DNA of 64,000 bases from Streptomyces sp. NBC_01476 (GCF_036227265.1 NZ_CP109446.1:6403001-6467000), one strand, 5' to 3'; shown: positions 26,063-34,429, numbered from the stretch's first letter. A program made the numbers and translations. Notes: generated by a model not told the origin, from the letters alone.

Positions 26063-26998
26063 TTAGAAGTACCCCTCGCGCTTGCGGTCTTCCATGGCGG
26101 CCTCGGACATCTTGTCGTCCGCCCGGGTCGCGCCCCGCTCGGTCAGCCGGGAGGCGGCGATCTCGGTGATCACCGCGTCGAGCGTGGTGGCGCCCGAGTC
26201 GACGGCGCCGGTGCAGGACATGTCGCCCACCGTGCGGTAGCGCACCAGCCGGGTCTCCACCGGCTCGTCCGCCTTCGGACCGCCCCACTCGCCCGCGGTC
26301 AGCCACATCCCGGCCCGGTTGAAGACCTCACGCTCGTGCGCGAAGTAGATCCGCGGCAGCTCGATGTCCTCCCGGGCGATGTACTGCCACACGTCCAGCT
26401 CGGTCCAGTTGGAGAGCGGGAAGACCCGCACATGCTCACCGGGCGCGTGCCGGCCGTTGTAGAGCGACCACAGCTCGGGGCGCTGCCGGCGCGGGTTCCA
26501 CTGCGAGAACTCGTCCCGCAGCGAGAACACCCGCTCCTTGGCCCTGGCCTTCTCCTCGTCACGCCGGCCGCCGCCGAACACCGCGTCGAACCGCTCCCGC
26601 TGGATCGCCTCGGTCAGCGGCACCGTCTGCAGCGGGTTGCGGGTGCCGTCCGGGCGCTCGCGCAGCCGCCCGTCGTCGATGTAGTCCTGCACCTTCGCCA
26701 CGTGCAGCCGCAAGGAGTGCCGGGCGACGGTACGGTCCCGGTACTCCAGCACCTCGGGGAAATTGTGGCCGGTGTCCACGTGCAGCAGCGAGAACGGCAC
26801 CGCGGCGGGCGCGAACGCCTTCAGCGCCAGGTGCAGCATGACGATCGAGTCCTTGCCGCCGGAGAAGAGGATCACCGGCCGCTCGAACTCGCCCGCCACC
26901 TCGCGGAAGATGTGCACCGCCTCGGACTCCAGCGCGTCCAGGTGGGTCAGTGCGTACGGGCTGTCGGTGGCGCCGGCTGTCGCGACGGTCGTCGTCAT
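26063..26998 (-). CDS. cysD: Sulfate adenylyltransferase subunit 2
   Basis: A 311-residue PAPS-reductase-fold protein that adenylylates sulfate in complex with CysN. The PP-loop is ILFSGGKDSIVMLHLAL near residues 43-59. FGGGRRDEEKARAKERVFS is the conserved second region. The ATG at 26998 overlaps the cysC stop by 4 bp (ATGA), so translation is coupled. Confidence 0.96.
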   Translation of the reverse strand: MTTTVATAGATDSPYALTHLDALESEAVHIFREVAGEFERPVILFSGGKDSIVMLHLALKAFAPAAVPFSLLHVDTGHNFPEVLEYRDRTVARHSLRLHVAKVQDYIDDGRLRERPDGTRNPLQTVPLTEAIQRERFDAVFGGGRRDEEKARAKERVFSLRDEFSQWNPRRQRPELWSLYNGRHAPGEHVRVFPLSNWTELDVWQYIAREDIELPRIYFAHEREVFNRAGMWLTAGEWGGPKADEPVETRLVRYRTVGDMSCTGAVDSGATTLDAVITEIAASRLTERGATRADDKMSEAAMEDRKREGYF

Positions 26999-27534
26999 GT
27001 GGTCAGACCCTTCTCGGCGAGCAGCCCGTGTACGGCCGCCGCGGACTCCTCGACGGTGTGCCCTTGCGTCTCGATCCGCAGGTCCGGCCGGTCCGGAGCC
27101 TCGTACGGGTCGTCCACCCCGGTCAGGCCGGTCAGTTCACCGGCTGCCTGCCTGGCGTACAGCCCCTTGACGTCCCGGTCCGAGCAGACGTCCACCGGGG
27201 TGGCCACGTGGATCTCCAGGTAGCCGGTGCCCTGTGCCTGGTGGCGCTTGCGCACCGCCTCGCGGCTGTCGGCGTAGGGCGCGATCACCGGGACCAGCAC
27301 CAGCACCCCGTGCGAGGCCAGCAGTTCGGCGACGAAACCGATCCGCTGCACATTGGTGTGCCGGTCCTCGCGGCTGAAGCCGAGGCCCGCGGAGAGGAAC
27401 TCGCGGATCTCGTCGCCGTCGAGCACCTCGACCCGCCGGCCGCCGGCGCGCAGCCGCTCGGCGAGCGCGCGGGCGATGGTGGTCTTGCCCGCGCTGGGCA
27501 GCCCGGTGAGCCAGACGGTGGCTCCGGTGGTCAT
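26995..27534 (-). CDS. cysC: Adenylylsulfate kinase
   Basis: A 179-residue APS kinase that converts APS to PAPS. The P-loop is LTGLPSAGKTT near residues 9-19. The DGDEIREFLSAGLGFSREDR region binds APS. CAGGAG lies before the ATG at 27534. The start is 68 nt downstream of the cysH stop and the stop overlaps cysD. Since CysH here looks like an APS reductase, PAPS may serve sulfotransfer rather than cysteine synthesis. Confidence 0.95.
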   Translation of the reverse strand: MTTGATVWLTGLPSAGKTTIARALAERLRAGGRRVEVLDGDEIREFLSAGLGFSREDRHTNVQRIGFVAELLASHGVLVLVPVIAPYADSREAVRKRHQAQGTGYLEIHVATPVDVCSDRDVKGLYARQAAGELTGLTGVDDPYEAPDRPDLRIETQGHTVEESAAAVHGLLAEKGLTT

Positions 27535-27602
27535 CGCGTTCTCCTGACTCGTCGGGGCGGCCGCGGCGGCGGCCGGAGCCGCCGCGGGCACCGGCACCCC
27601 GC

Positions 27603-28310
27603 TCACAGGTGGATTCCGCACTCGGTCTTGCCCAGGCCCGCCCAGCGTCCGGCGCGCGCGTCCTCGCCCGCCCGCACCCGCCGGGTGCAGGGGGCGCAGC
27701 CCACCGAGGCGTATCCGTCGGTCAGCAGCGGATTGGTGAGCACACCGTGCTCGGCGATGTACGCCTCGACGTCCTCCTGCGTCCACCGGGCGATCGGCGC
27801 GATCTTCACCTTCCGCCGCTTCTCGTCCCAGCCGACGACCGGGGTGTTCGCCCGGGTCGGCGACTCGTCGCGGCGCAGTCCGGTGGCCCAGGCGTCGTAG
27901 GCGCGCAGGCCCTCCTCCAGCGGGGCGACCTTGCGCAGCGCGCAGCAGAGGTCGGGGTCGCGGTCGTGCAGCTTCGGGCCGTACTCGGCGTCCTGCTCGG
28001 CGACCGTACGGCGGGGGGCGATGGTCAGGACGTTGACGTCCATCACGGCGGCCACCGCGTCGCGGGTGCCGATGGTCTCCGGGAAGTGGTAGCCGGTGTC
28101 GAGGAAGACCACGTCCACCCCGGGCATCGCCCGTGACGCCAGGTGGGAGACGACGGCGTCCTCCATCGAGGAGGTGACGCAGAACCGGCCGCCGAAGGTG
28201 TCGGCGGCCCAGCGCAGCACGTCGAGCGCGGACGCCTCCTCCAGGTCGCGTCCGGCCTGTTCGGCCAGGGGTCTGAGTTCTTCCGCTGTCCGGTGCCGTG
28301 CGACGGTCAC
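27603..28310 (-). CDS. cysH: Adenylylsulfate (APS) reductase
   Basis: A 235-residue thiol-dependent reductase that produces sulfite. It carries the FCVTSSMEDAVVSHLA PP-loop-like region and GYHFPETIGTRD. Two Cys pairs, DLCCALRK and GCAPCTRR, are the iron-sulfur ligands that mark APS rather than PAPS reductases. The GTG at 28310 overlaps the stop of the small zinc-ribbon gene (GTGA) and has GGGAGG upstream. A longer open frame to 28415 lies inside the upstream gene and is not used. Confidence 0.93.
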   Translation of the reverse strand: MTVARHRTAEELRPLAEQAGRDLEEASALDVLRWAADTFGGRFCVTSSMEDAVVSHLASRAMPGVDVVFLDTGYHFPETIGTRDAVAAVMDVNVLTIAPRRTVAEQDAEYGPKLHDRDPDLCCALRKVAPLEEGLRAYDAWATGLRRDESPTRANTPVVGWDEKRRKVKIAPIARWTQEDVEAYIAEHGVLTNPLLTDGYASVGCAPCTRRVRAGEDARAGRWAGLGKTECGIHL

Positions 28311-28501
28311 GAAGCGCCTCCCTGCGGTGAACCGGCCGTGGACTGCCCTGACGTCAGCCCCTGGGCGAGCAGGCCGAGGAACTTCAGCCCGAAGGCGCGA
28401 TTGCACGCCCGGCACTCCCAGGCGCCGTGCCCCTCCTCCGACGGGCGCAGGTCCTCGTCCCCGCAGTAGGGGCAGTAGAACGGGGCGGCGCGCTCGGTCA
28501 T
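28307..28501 (-). CDS. Small zinc-ribbon protein between sir and cysH
   Basis: A 64-residue protein with CPYCGDED and CRACNRAF, two CxxC knuckles of a zinc ribbon. GLKFLGLLAQGL follows. Its ATG overlaps the sir stop by 4 bp and its stop overlaps the cysH start by 4 bp, so three genes are translationally chained. Streptomycete sir-cysH loci commonly carry a similar small gene, so it is real. It has no known function; a redox or assembly partner for sulfite or APS reductase is a guess. Confidence 0.85.
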   Translation of the reverse strand: MTERAAPFYCPYCGDEDLRPSEEGHGAWECRACNRAFGLKFLGLLAQGLTSGQSTAGSPQGGAS

Positions 28502-30222
28502 GACAGTGCCTCCTCGGTGGCCCGCGCCGCCCACTGGGCGAAGCGCTCGCCGTCGGTGCGCTCGGCCTGGAAGCGGGTGAGCACCCGCTCGACGTAGTCG
28601 GGCAGTTCGGTGGCGGTGACCTTCAGACCGCGGACCTTGCGGCCGAAGCCGGGGTCGAGACCGAGGCCGCCGCCCAGGTGCACCTGGTAGCCCTCGACCT
28701 GCTCGCCCTCGGAGTTGGTGACCAACTGGCCCTTGAGACCGATGTCGGCGGTCTGGATCCGCGCGCAGGAGTTGGGGCAGCCGTTGATGTTGATGCCGAT
28801 CGGCTCGTCGAACTCCGGCAGCCTGCGCTCCAGTTCGTCGATGAGCAAGGCCGCGCGGGCCTTGGTCTCGACGATCGCCAGCTTGCAGAACTCGATGCCG
28901 GTGCACGCCATGGTGCCGCGCCGGAAGGCCGACGGCTCGACCTGGAGGTCCAGTGCCTTGAGGCCGGCGGCCAGCGACTCGACCCGGGACTCCTCGACGT
29001 CCAGCACGATCATCTTCTGGTCGGTGGTGGTGGTGAGCCGGCCCGAGCCGTGCTCCTCGGCGAGGGCGGCGATCCTGGTCAGGGTGGCGCCGTCGATCCG
29101 GCCGACCCGGGCGGCGAAACCGACGTAGTAGCGGCCGTCCTGCTGCCGGTGCACGCCGATGTGGTCCCGCCACACCTGGGCGGGCTGCTCGGGCGCGGGG
29201 CCGTCGGTCAGCTCGCGCCCCAGGTACTCGTCCTGGAGCACCTGACGGAATGTGGCCGCGCCCCAGTCGGCGACCAGGAACTTCAGCCGGGCGCGGGTCC
29301 GCAGCCGCCGGTAGCCGTAGTCGCGGAAGATGCCGATCACGCCGGCCCACACGTCCGGCACCTCGTCGAGCGGGACCCAGGCGCCGAGCCGCACCCCCAG
29401 CTTGGGGTTGGTGGACAGGCCGCCGCCGACCCACAGGTCGAAACCGGGGCCGTGCTCGGGGTGTTCGACGCCGACGAAGGCGATGTCGTTGATCTCGTGC
29501 ACCACGTCGAGCAGCGGTGAGCCGGAGATCGCGGTCTTGAACTTCCGCGGCAGGTTGGAGAACTCCTTGCTGCCGATGAAGCGCCGCTGGATCTCGTCGA
29601 TCGCGGGCGTGCCGTCGATGATCTCGTCGGCGGCGATCCCGGCCACCGGGGAGCCGAGGATCACCCGCGGGGTGTCGCCGCACGCCTCGGTGGTGGACAG
29701 GCCGACCTCCTCCAGCCGGCGCCAGATCTCCGGGACGTCCTCGATCCGGATCCAGTGGTACTGGATGTTCTGCCGGTCGGTCAGGTCCGCGGTGCCGCGG
29801 GCGAACTCCTGCGAGACCTCGCCGATCACCTTCAGCTGGGCGACGGTGAGCCGGCCGCCGTCGATCCGGACCCGCATCATGAAGTAGCGGTCGTCCAGCT
29901 CCTCGGGCTCCAGGATCGCGGTACGGCCGCCGTCGATCCCGGGCCGGCGCTGGGTGTACAGGCCCCACCAGCGCATCCGGCCGCGCAGGTCGGCGCCGTC
30001 GATGGAGTCGAAGCCGCGGTGGGCGTAGATCGTCTCGATGCGTGTCCGCACATTGAGACCGTCGTCGTCCTTCTTGGTCTGCTCGTTGGGGTTCAGCGGC
30101 GTGAAGTGGCCCATGGCCCACTGGCCCTCACCGCGGTGCCGGCTCGCCTTGCGGTGCGCGGCGGCACCCGCCGCGGGGGCGCTCCCCCGGGGGGTCTGGG
30201 GCTGGTCAGGGCTGGAAGCCAT
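28498..30222 (-). CDS. sir: Ferredoxin-type sulfite reductase
   Basis: A 574-residue siroheme and [4Fe-4S] reductase that converts sulfite to sulfide with six electrons. The cluster ligands are in CTGIEFC (C-x5-C) and CPNSC (C-x3-C), in the segments MACTGIEFCKLAIVETK and GININGCPNSCARIQ. Two copies of the reductase repeat are visible. Neighbourhood (cysH, cysDNC, sirohydrochlorin chelatase) supports sulfite over nitrite. The ATG at 30222 has GAAGGA 9 nt upstream. Between it and the leader peptide lie 167 nt with only weak hairpins, including a 12-bp palindrome at 30329-30340, in which attenuation could occur. Confidence 0.95.
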   Translation of the reverse strand: MASSPDQPQTPRGSAPAAGAAAHRKASRHRGEGQWAMGHFTPLNPNEQTKKDDDGLNVRTRIETIYAHRGFDSIDGADLRGRMRWWGLYTQRRPGIDGGRTAILEPEELDDRYFMMRVRIDGGRLTVAQLKVIGEVSQEFARGTADLTDRQNIQYHWIRIEDVPEIWRRLEEVGLSTTEACGDTPRVILGSPVAGIAADEIIDGTPAIDEIQRRFIGSKEFSNLPRKFKTAISGSPLLDVVHEINDIAFVGVEHPEHGPGFDLWVGGGLSTNPKLGVRLGAWVPLDEVPDVWAGVIGIFRDYGYRRLRTRARLKFLVADWGAATFRQVLQDEYLGRELTDGPAPEQPAQVWRDHIGVHRQQDGRYYVGFAARVGRIDGATLTRIAALAEEHGSGRLTTTTDQKMIVLDVEESRVESLAAGLKALDLQVEPSAFRRGTMACTGIEFCKLAIVETKARAALLIDELERRLPEFDEPIGININGCPNSCARIQTADIGLKGQLVTNSEGEQVEGYQVHLGGGLGLDPGFGRKVRGLKVTATELPDYVERVLTRFQAERTDGERFAQWAARATEEALS

Positions 30223-30389
30223 GGCGATGCGTCCTTCGGGCAGGCAGGAGTACGGGTCGGTGCGGCGCGGAAGTACCCTACGGCCTGCGAAAACGCGGAG
30301 CGGCGAGGCTCAGCGAGGGCAGCGGGGCGACCGCGCGGTCCACGACGACGGGGAGGGCGGCGCTGTTTCGAGTGCTGGCGCTGGTGTGG

Positions 30390-30473
30390 TCAGCCCGCCG
30401 GACAGATGGCGCTGGACACGCGGCAGAAGTCGACGTGCGGCCGACCTACCAAGGCGATTCCAGTGCGTGACAT
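30390..30473 (-). CDS. Cys-containing leader peptide of the sulfur operon
   Basis: A 27-codon ORF, too short for routine gene finding. It opens MSRTGIALVG, continues with HVDFCR and ends SSAICPAG, with Cys17 and Cys24 followed by Pro-Ala-Gly and stop. This is the actinobacterial leader-peptide type, usually written RRHVDLCR...SAICP, found before sulfur-metabolism genes. Here Arg is followed by Pro where relatives have Arg-His. It lies 167 nt before sir on the same strand. Cys-rich upstream ORFs in mycobacteria act as cysteine-responsive attenuators, so ribosome stalling at Cys24 is a reasonable model. No strong Shine-Dalgarno is present. Confidence 0.85.
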   Translation of the reverse strand: MSRTGIALVGRPHVDFCRVSSAICPAG

Positions 30474-30504
30474 GTCGAAAGCGTGGCACGCGGGTCTCCG
30501 GAGC

Positions 30505-30529
30505 GTCCACCAGGATCCAGTATGTGGAC
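30505..30529 (-). promoter_or_regulatory. Inverted repeat upstream of the sulfur leader peptide
   Basis: GTCCAC (30505-30510) and GTGGAC (30524-30529) flank 13 nt, about 35 nt upstream of the leader-peptide ATG and just after the convergently placed GNAT stop. It may be an operator of the sulfur operon. Confidence 0.3.
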
Positions 30530-30533
30530 TTCT

Positions 30534-31073
30534 TTATCCCACGGACTGAGACACTGTGGTTTTGGTCACCCGGAACCCCCGGCGCCGGTAATTCCCCAGG
30601 GCGTGGGGCCCGTCGAGCGAGCAGGTGTGCAGCCACACCCGCCCGGTGGCCGGCCGCCCCGGCCACCGCCGCGCCAGCTCCCAGGCCCGCGCGGTGCCGT
30701 ACGACAGCAGGTGTCCGCCGATGCCGAGGCCGCGGAAGCGCGGCAGCAGCCCGAAGTAGACGATCTCCACCGCCCCCTCGTCCTGCCCGGCCAGCTCCAG
30801 ATAACCGGCCGGCGTGCCGTGCCGGTACGCCACCCACAGCTCCCGGCCGGGCTCCTCCAGGTGCCGCTGCCACTGCTCCGGCGCCCACGGCAACCGGTCG
30901 GTCCAGGAGCAGTCGCCGCCCACCGCCGTATACAGAAACCGCCCGAACACCCCCGACGGCTCCTCGGCCCGCACCACCGTCACCCCGGCCTCCGCCGGCG
31001 GTACGGCGGCCGGCCGCAGCTCCTCGGGCGCGGTCAGTTCGAGATACCAGGTGGTCACGGCGGTGCCTGTCAT
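30534..31073 (-). CDS. GNAT-family N-acetyltransferase
   Basis: A 179-residue acetyltransferase with the GNAT core VEIVYFGLLPRFRGLGIGGHLL, where RFRGLGIG is the acetyl-CoA loop. NYRRRGFRVTKT closes the fold. The substrate is unknown. The stop is TAA. It is on the same strand as, and immediately upstream of, the sulfur leader peptide, so the sulfur promoter must lie in its last bases or in the 60-nt gap. Confidence 0.85.
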   Translation of the reverse strand: MTGTAVTTWYLELTAPEELRPAAVPPAEAGVTVVRAEEPSGVFGRFLYTAVGGDCSWTDRLPWAPEQWQRHLEEPGRELWVAYRHGTPAGYLELAGQDEGAVEIVYFGLLPRFRGLGIGGHLLSYGTARAWELARRWPGRPATGRVWLHTCSLDGPHALGNYRRRGFRVTKTTVSQSVG

Positions 31074-31102
31074 GCCGCCACCCTAAGCGGCGCCCGGAGC
31101 CG

Positions 31103-32377
31103 TCACCGGCGGGCGGCCACCACCGCGGGTGCCACCGAGTGCGGCAGCAGCTCCGTGCGCAGGGCCGGGCGGACCAGCTCGACGTCCACCCCGTCGGCGA
31201 AGCGGTACGGACGGTGCGCCAGCACCCCGGCGAGATTGCGCCGCAGCCGCGACAGCTCGGCACGGACCGTCACCGCGCGGCCGGGGTCGCCGAAGAGGTC
31301 CGCCGCCAGCTGCGCCGCGGTGCGGCCCGACCGGTGCACCGCCAGGACGAAGAGCAGCTCCGCGTGGCGGGGGCTGAGCCGCTGCACCCAGCTGCCGGCC
31401 GGTCCCTCCACCGTCACCAGCCACTCCCGCGGCCGGCTCAGGTCCACCACCACCCGGCCGGCGGCCGGCGCCCGCTCCCGTCCGCCGACCCGGATCAGCC
31501 AGCCGCCCGGCAGCGGCTCCAGCGCGCACAGCCCCAGCGACGGCAGCCACACCTCCCCGGCCCGCACCGACACCGGCAGTGCCACCCGCCCGGTCGGCGC
31601 CATCCCGGTCACCGCCGCGGTCCAGCCGTTGCGGTCCACCGCGAGCGCCTGGCCGCCGATCCGGGCCAGCAGCGGCGCGGCCATCGCCCGCAGCCGCTCC
31701 ACCGCGGCCCAGTGCCCGGCCCGCAGCTCGCCCTCGGCGACCCGGGCCACCGCCGACACCAGGGAGAGGGTCGCCGGATGCGCGGTGGCCGCCGGGCCGC
31801 TCACGTCCACCACCCCCAGCAGCCGGCCGCTGCGCGGGTCGTGCAGCGGTGCGGCGGCGCAGGTCCAGCCGTGGTGGACCCGGACGAAGTGTTCGGCCGA
31901 GTGCACCTGGAGCGGGGACCGGGTGACCAGGGCGGTGCCTATCGCGTTGGTGCCCACCACGTCCTCGGCCCAGGAGGCACCTTCGGCCAGGCCCAGCCGG
32001 TCCGCGCTCTTGCGCACCGCCAGGTTGCCGTCCCGCCACAGCACCCGTCCCTCGGCGTCGGTCACCACCATGATGTGCCAGGCCGCGTCCGCGACGGTGA
32101 CCAGCCCGTCGCGGAGCACCGGCAGGATCTCGCCGAGCGGGGTGTCCTGCCGGCGCTGCTCGATCTCGTCGGTGCTCAGCAGCCCGCTGTGCCGCCCGGT
32201 GTCCGGGTCGAGCCCGGCGGCCAGCATCCGGGCCCAGGACTCGCCGATCACCGTCCGGGGCGGCCGCGGCGGCACCTCACCGGAGAGCGTCGCCTCGCGC
32301 ACCGCGGCCAGCAGGTGCGCCGAGGTCCGCATGTCCAGGGTGTCCAGCCGTCCGAGCCCGATCGGTAGGTCTGACAC
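31103..32377 (-). CDS. GAF-domain transcriptional regulator (AcoR-like N-terminus)
   Basis: A 424-residue regulator. The N-terminal module (IGESWARMLAAGLDPD, then VVTDAEGRVLWRDG, then ASWAEDVVGTNAIGTAL) matches the GAF sensor of AcoR-type activators, but there is no AAA+ ATPase or Fis helix. Instead the C-terminus has a winged-helix-like segment (QRLSPRHAELLFVLAVH, then TVRAELSRLRRNLAGVL). Streptomycetes have many of this sort, often beside aldehyde dehydrogenases, which are absent here. The GTG at 32377 follows a G-rich Shine-Dalgarno; it is the most plausible of several starts. Nested palindromes about 85 nt upstream may be its own operator. Confidence 0.8.
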   Translation of the reverse strand: MSDLPIGLGRLDTLDMRTSAHLLAAVREATLSGEVPPRPPRTVIGESWARMLAAGLDPDTGRHSGLLSTDEIEQRRQDTPLGEILPVLRDGLVTVADAAWHIMVVTDAEGRVLWRDGNLAVRKSADRLGLAEGASWAEDVVGTNAIGTALVTRSPLQVHSAEHFVRVHHGWTCAAAPLHDPRSGRLLGVVDVSGPAATAHPATLSLVSAVARVAEGELRAGHWAAVERLRAMAAPLLARIGGQALAVDRNGWTAAVTGMAPTGRVALPVSVRAGEVWLPSLGLCALEPLPGGWLIRVGGRERAPAAGRVVVDLSRPREWLVTVEGPAGSWVQRLSPRHAELLFVLAVHRSGRTAAQLAADLFGDPGRAVTVRAELSRLRRNLAGVLAHRPYRFADGVDVELVRPALRTELLPHSVAPAVVAARR

Positions 32378-32459
32378 GAAGCCCCCGCCCTCGAAACCTG
32401 CCGGCCCCCTCCCGTGCCCCGCCGTCCCCGGGAGCCCCCTGGGAGGACCGCGCAGCACA

Positions 32460-32481
32460 TGCAACGGGTTGCAACGGTTGC
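32460..32481. promoter_or_regulatory. Nested palindromes upstream of the GAF regulator
   Basis: TGCAAC-GG-GTTGCA (32460-32473) overlaps GCAAC-G-GTTGC (32471-32481). They are in the 378-nt gap between the regulator start and the acyl-CoA dehydrogenase stop. The rest of this gap holds a CCGG-type simple repeat near 32617-32637 and a 26-bp tandem duplication, with no gene. Confidence 0.4.
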
Positions 32482-32716
32482 GAGCGTACGTGACTTCGAC
32501 GGAGAGTGACGCCGCATCACCGAACCCGGAAGTCCGGTGCGTGCACGCCGCGGTGACCGCGGCCCCAGGACCGGGGGTGGTGCCGAGTCGGCGCGGCACC
32601 ACCCTCGTCTTTCCGCCGGCCGGCCGGCCGGCCGCCGACGCCCGACACGAGACAGCCGGCAGCCGGCCGCAGGCAGCACGCCGGTGCGGGCGGGATCCTT
32701 CGCAGCCGCGCCGGGC

Positions 32717-32768
32717 CGTCCCGTACGGCTCAGCGCGCCACCCGTCCCGTACGGCTCAGCGCGCCACC
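32717..32768. repeat. 26-bp perfect tandem duplication at the acyl-CoA dehydrogenase 3' end
   Basis: Copies at 32717-32742 and 32743-32768 are identical. The second contains the stop codon and last codons of the dehydrogenase gene; the first lies just beyond it. It looks like a recent slippage or recombination event that did not alter the protein. Confidence 0.8.
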
Positions 32769-34411
32769 GGCCGCGCCCGGTCCACGATCGCGGTCAGATC
32801 CAGCGTGTGCGGCAGCGTCCCGAAGGCCGACCCCCAGTCCCCGCCGAGCCGTGAGGCGCAGAACGCGTCCGCGACCGCGGCCGGTGCGAACCGCACCAGC
32901 AGCGAACCCTGCAGCACCAGCGCCATCCGCTCCACGATCCGCCGGGCCCGGGCCTCGACGCCGTCCAGGTCGGCGAGTTCGCCCAGCAGGTCCTTGATCG
33001 CCCGGTCCAGCCGGTGGTCGGCGCCCCGGGCGAGGCCGATCTCGCCGAGGAAGGCGTTCAGCGCCAGCGGCTCGCGCTGCAGCACCCGCAGCACGTCGAG
33101 CGCCTGGACGTTCCCCGAGCCCTCCCACACCGAGTTCAGCGGCGACTCGCGGAAGATCCGCGGCATGCCGGACTCCTCGACGTAGCCGTTGCCGCCCAGG
33201 CACTCCAGCGCCTCCGCCGCGACCGCAGGACACCGCTTCGTCACCCAGTACTTGGTGATCGCGACCCCCAGCCTCCGCATATGCCGCTCCTGTTCGGTGT
33301 CCGCGTCACAGGAGGCGGCCAGCCGCAGCGCGGTGGTGGTCGCCGCCTCCGACTCCAGCGCCAGATCGGCCAGCACATTGCGCATCAGCGGCTTGTCCGC
33401 CAAGGGGCCGCCGAAGGCGCTGCGGTACGTGGCGTGGTGGATCGCCTGCGCCACCGCCTGCCGCATCAGCGCGGCCGAACCCAGCGCGCAGTCCAGCCGG
33501 GTCGCCGCCACCATCTCGATGATGACCGCCACCCCGCGGCCCTCCTCGCCCACCCGCCGCGCCCAGCTGCCCGCGAACTCCACCTCCGCGGAGGCGTTGG
33601 AGCGGTTGCCCAGCTTGTCCTTGAGCCGCTGGATCGCGAAGACGTTCCGGCTGCCGTCCGGCAGCACACGGGGCAGCAGAAAGCAGGTCAGCCCGCCGCC
33701 CCCGGAGCTGTTCCCCGGCACCCGCGCCAGCACCAGGAAGCCGTCCGACATCGGCGCGGAACAGAACCACTTGTGCCCGGTCAGGGCGTACGTGCCCGGC
33801 TCCGCCAGCGGCTGCGCCGTGGTGGTGTTGGCCCGCACGTCCGAGCCGCCCTGCTTCTCCGTCATGCCCATCCCGAACAGTGCCCCCGGTTTGCCGCCCG
33901 GCACCGTCAGCCGCTGGTCGTAGGCATGCGAGCCGAGCCGTGGCTCCCACTCGGCGGCCAGCTCCGGGTCGGCCCGCAGCGCCGGCACCGCGGCGTGCGT
34001 CATCGACACCGGACAGCCGTGACCCGCCTCGGCCTGCGACCAGACCAGGAAGCCCGCCGCCCGCCGCAGGTGCCCGTCCGGCCGCGACCAGGCGTCGGTC
34101 AGCCCGGCCGAGACCGCGTGCCCGAGCAGCCGGTGCCAGGACGGGTGGAAGTCCACCTCGTCGACCCGGTTGCCGTACCGGTCGTGGGTGCGCAGCACCG
34201 GCGGATACGTATTCGCCTCGGTGGCCCACGCCTGCGCCTGGACCGAACCGGCGGCCCGGCCCAGCTCGGAGAGTTCCGCCTCGATGCCCGCCAGCCGCTC
34301 AGGACCGGCGTGCCGGGACACCGCTTCTGTGAGTGCGCTGTCGGTGCTGTACACGTCATGCCCGACCAGCGGGGGCGGCTGGTTCCCGACCGTGTGAGTG
34401 GGGGTGCTCAT
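32756..34411 (-). CDS. AidB-like acyl-CoA dehydrogenase family protein
   Basis: A 551-residue flavoprotein of the acyl-CoA dehydrogenase superfamily. The FAD-binding block MGMTEKQGGSDVRANTT and GHKWFCSAPMSDGFLVLA, with ECLGGNGYVEESGMPRIFRE, match the AidB branch (E. coli AidB, adaptive response to alkylation) rather than short-chain catabolic enzymes. Whether it dehydrogenates an acyl-CoA or binds DNA is unknown. The ATG at 34411 lacks a Shine-Dalgarno and TACGTT sits close upstream on the minus strand, suggesting a leaderless mRNA. It is divergent from the YihY/BrkB gene with 18 bp between start codons. Confidence 0.88.
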   Translation of the reverse strand: MSTPTHTVGNQPPPLVGHDVYSTDSALTEAVSRHAGPERLAGIEAELSELGRAAGSVQAQAWATEANTYPPVLRTHDRYGNRVDEVDFHPSWHRLLGHAVSAGLTDAWSRPDGHLRRAAGFLVWSQAEAGHGCPVSMTHAAVPALRADPELAAEWEPRLGSHAYDQRLTVPGGKPGALFGMGMTEKQGGSDVRANTTTAQPLAEPGTYALTGHKWFCSAPMSDGFLVLARVPGNSSGGGGLTCFLLPRVLPDGSRNVFAIQRLKDKLGNRSNASAEVEFAGSWARRVGEEGRGVAVIIEMVAATRLDCALGSAALMRQAVAQAIHHATYRSAFGGPLADKPLMRNVLADLALESEAATTTALRLAASCDADTEQERHMRRLGVAITKYWVTKRCPAVAAEALECLGGNGYVEESGMPRIFRESPLNSVWEGSGNVQALDVLRVLQREPLALNAFLGEIGLARGADHRLDRAIKDLLGELADLDGVEARARRIVERMALVLQGSLLVRFAPAAVADAFCASRLGGDWGSAFGTLPHTLDLTAIVDRARPVAR

Positions 34412-34429
34412 GGCAGATAACGTAAGGGG

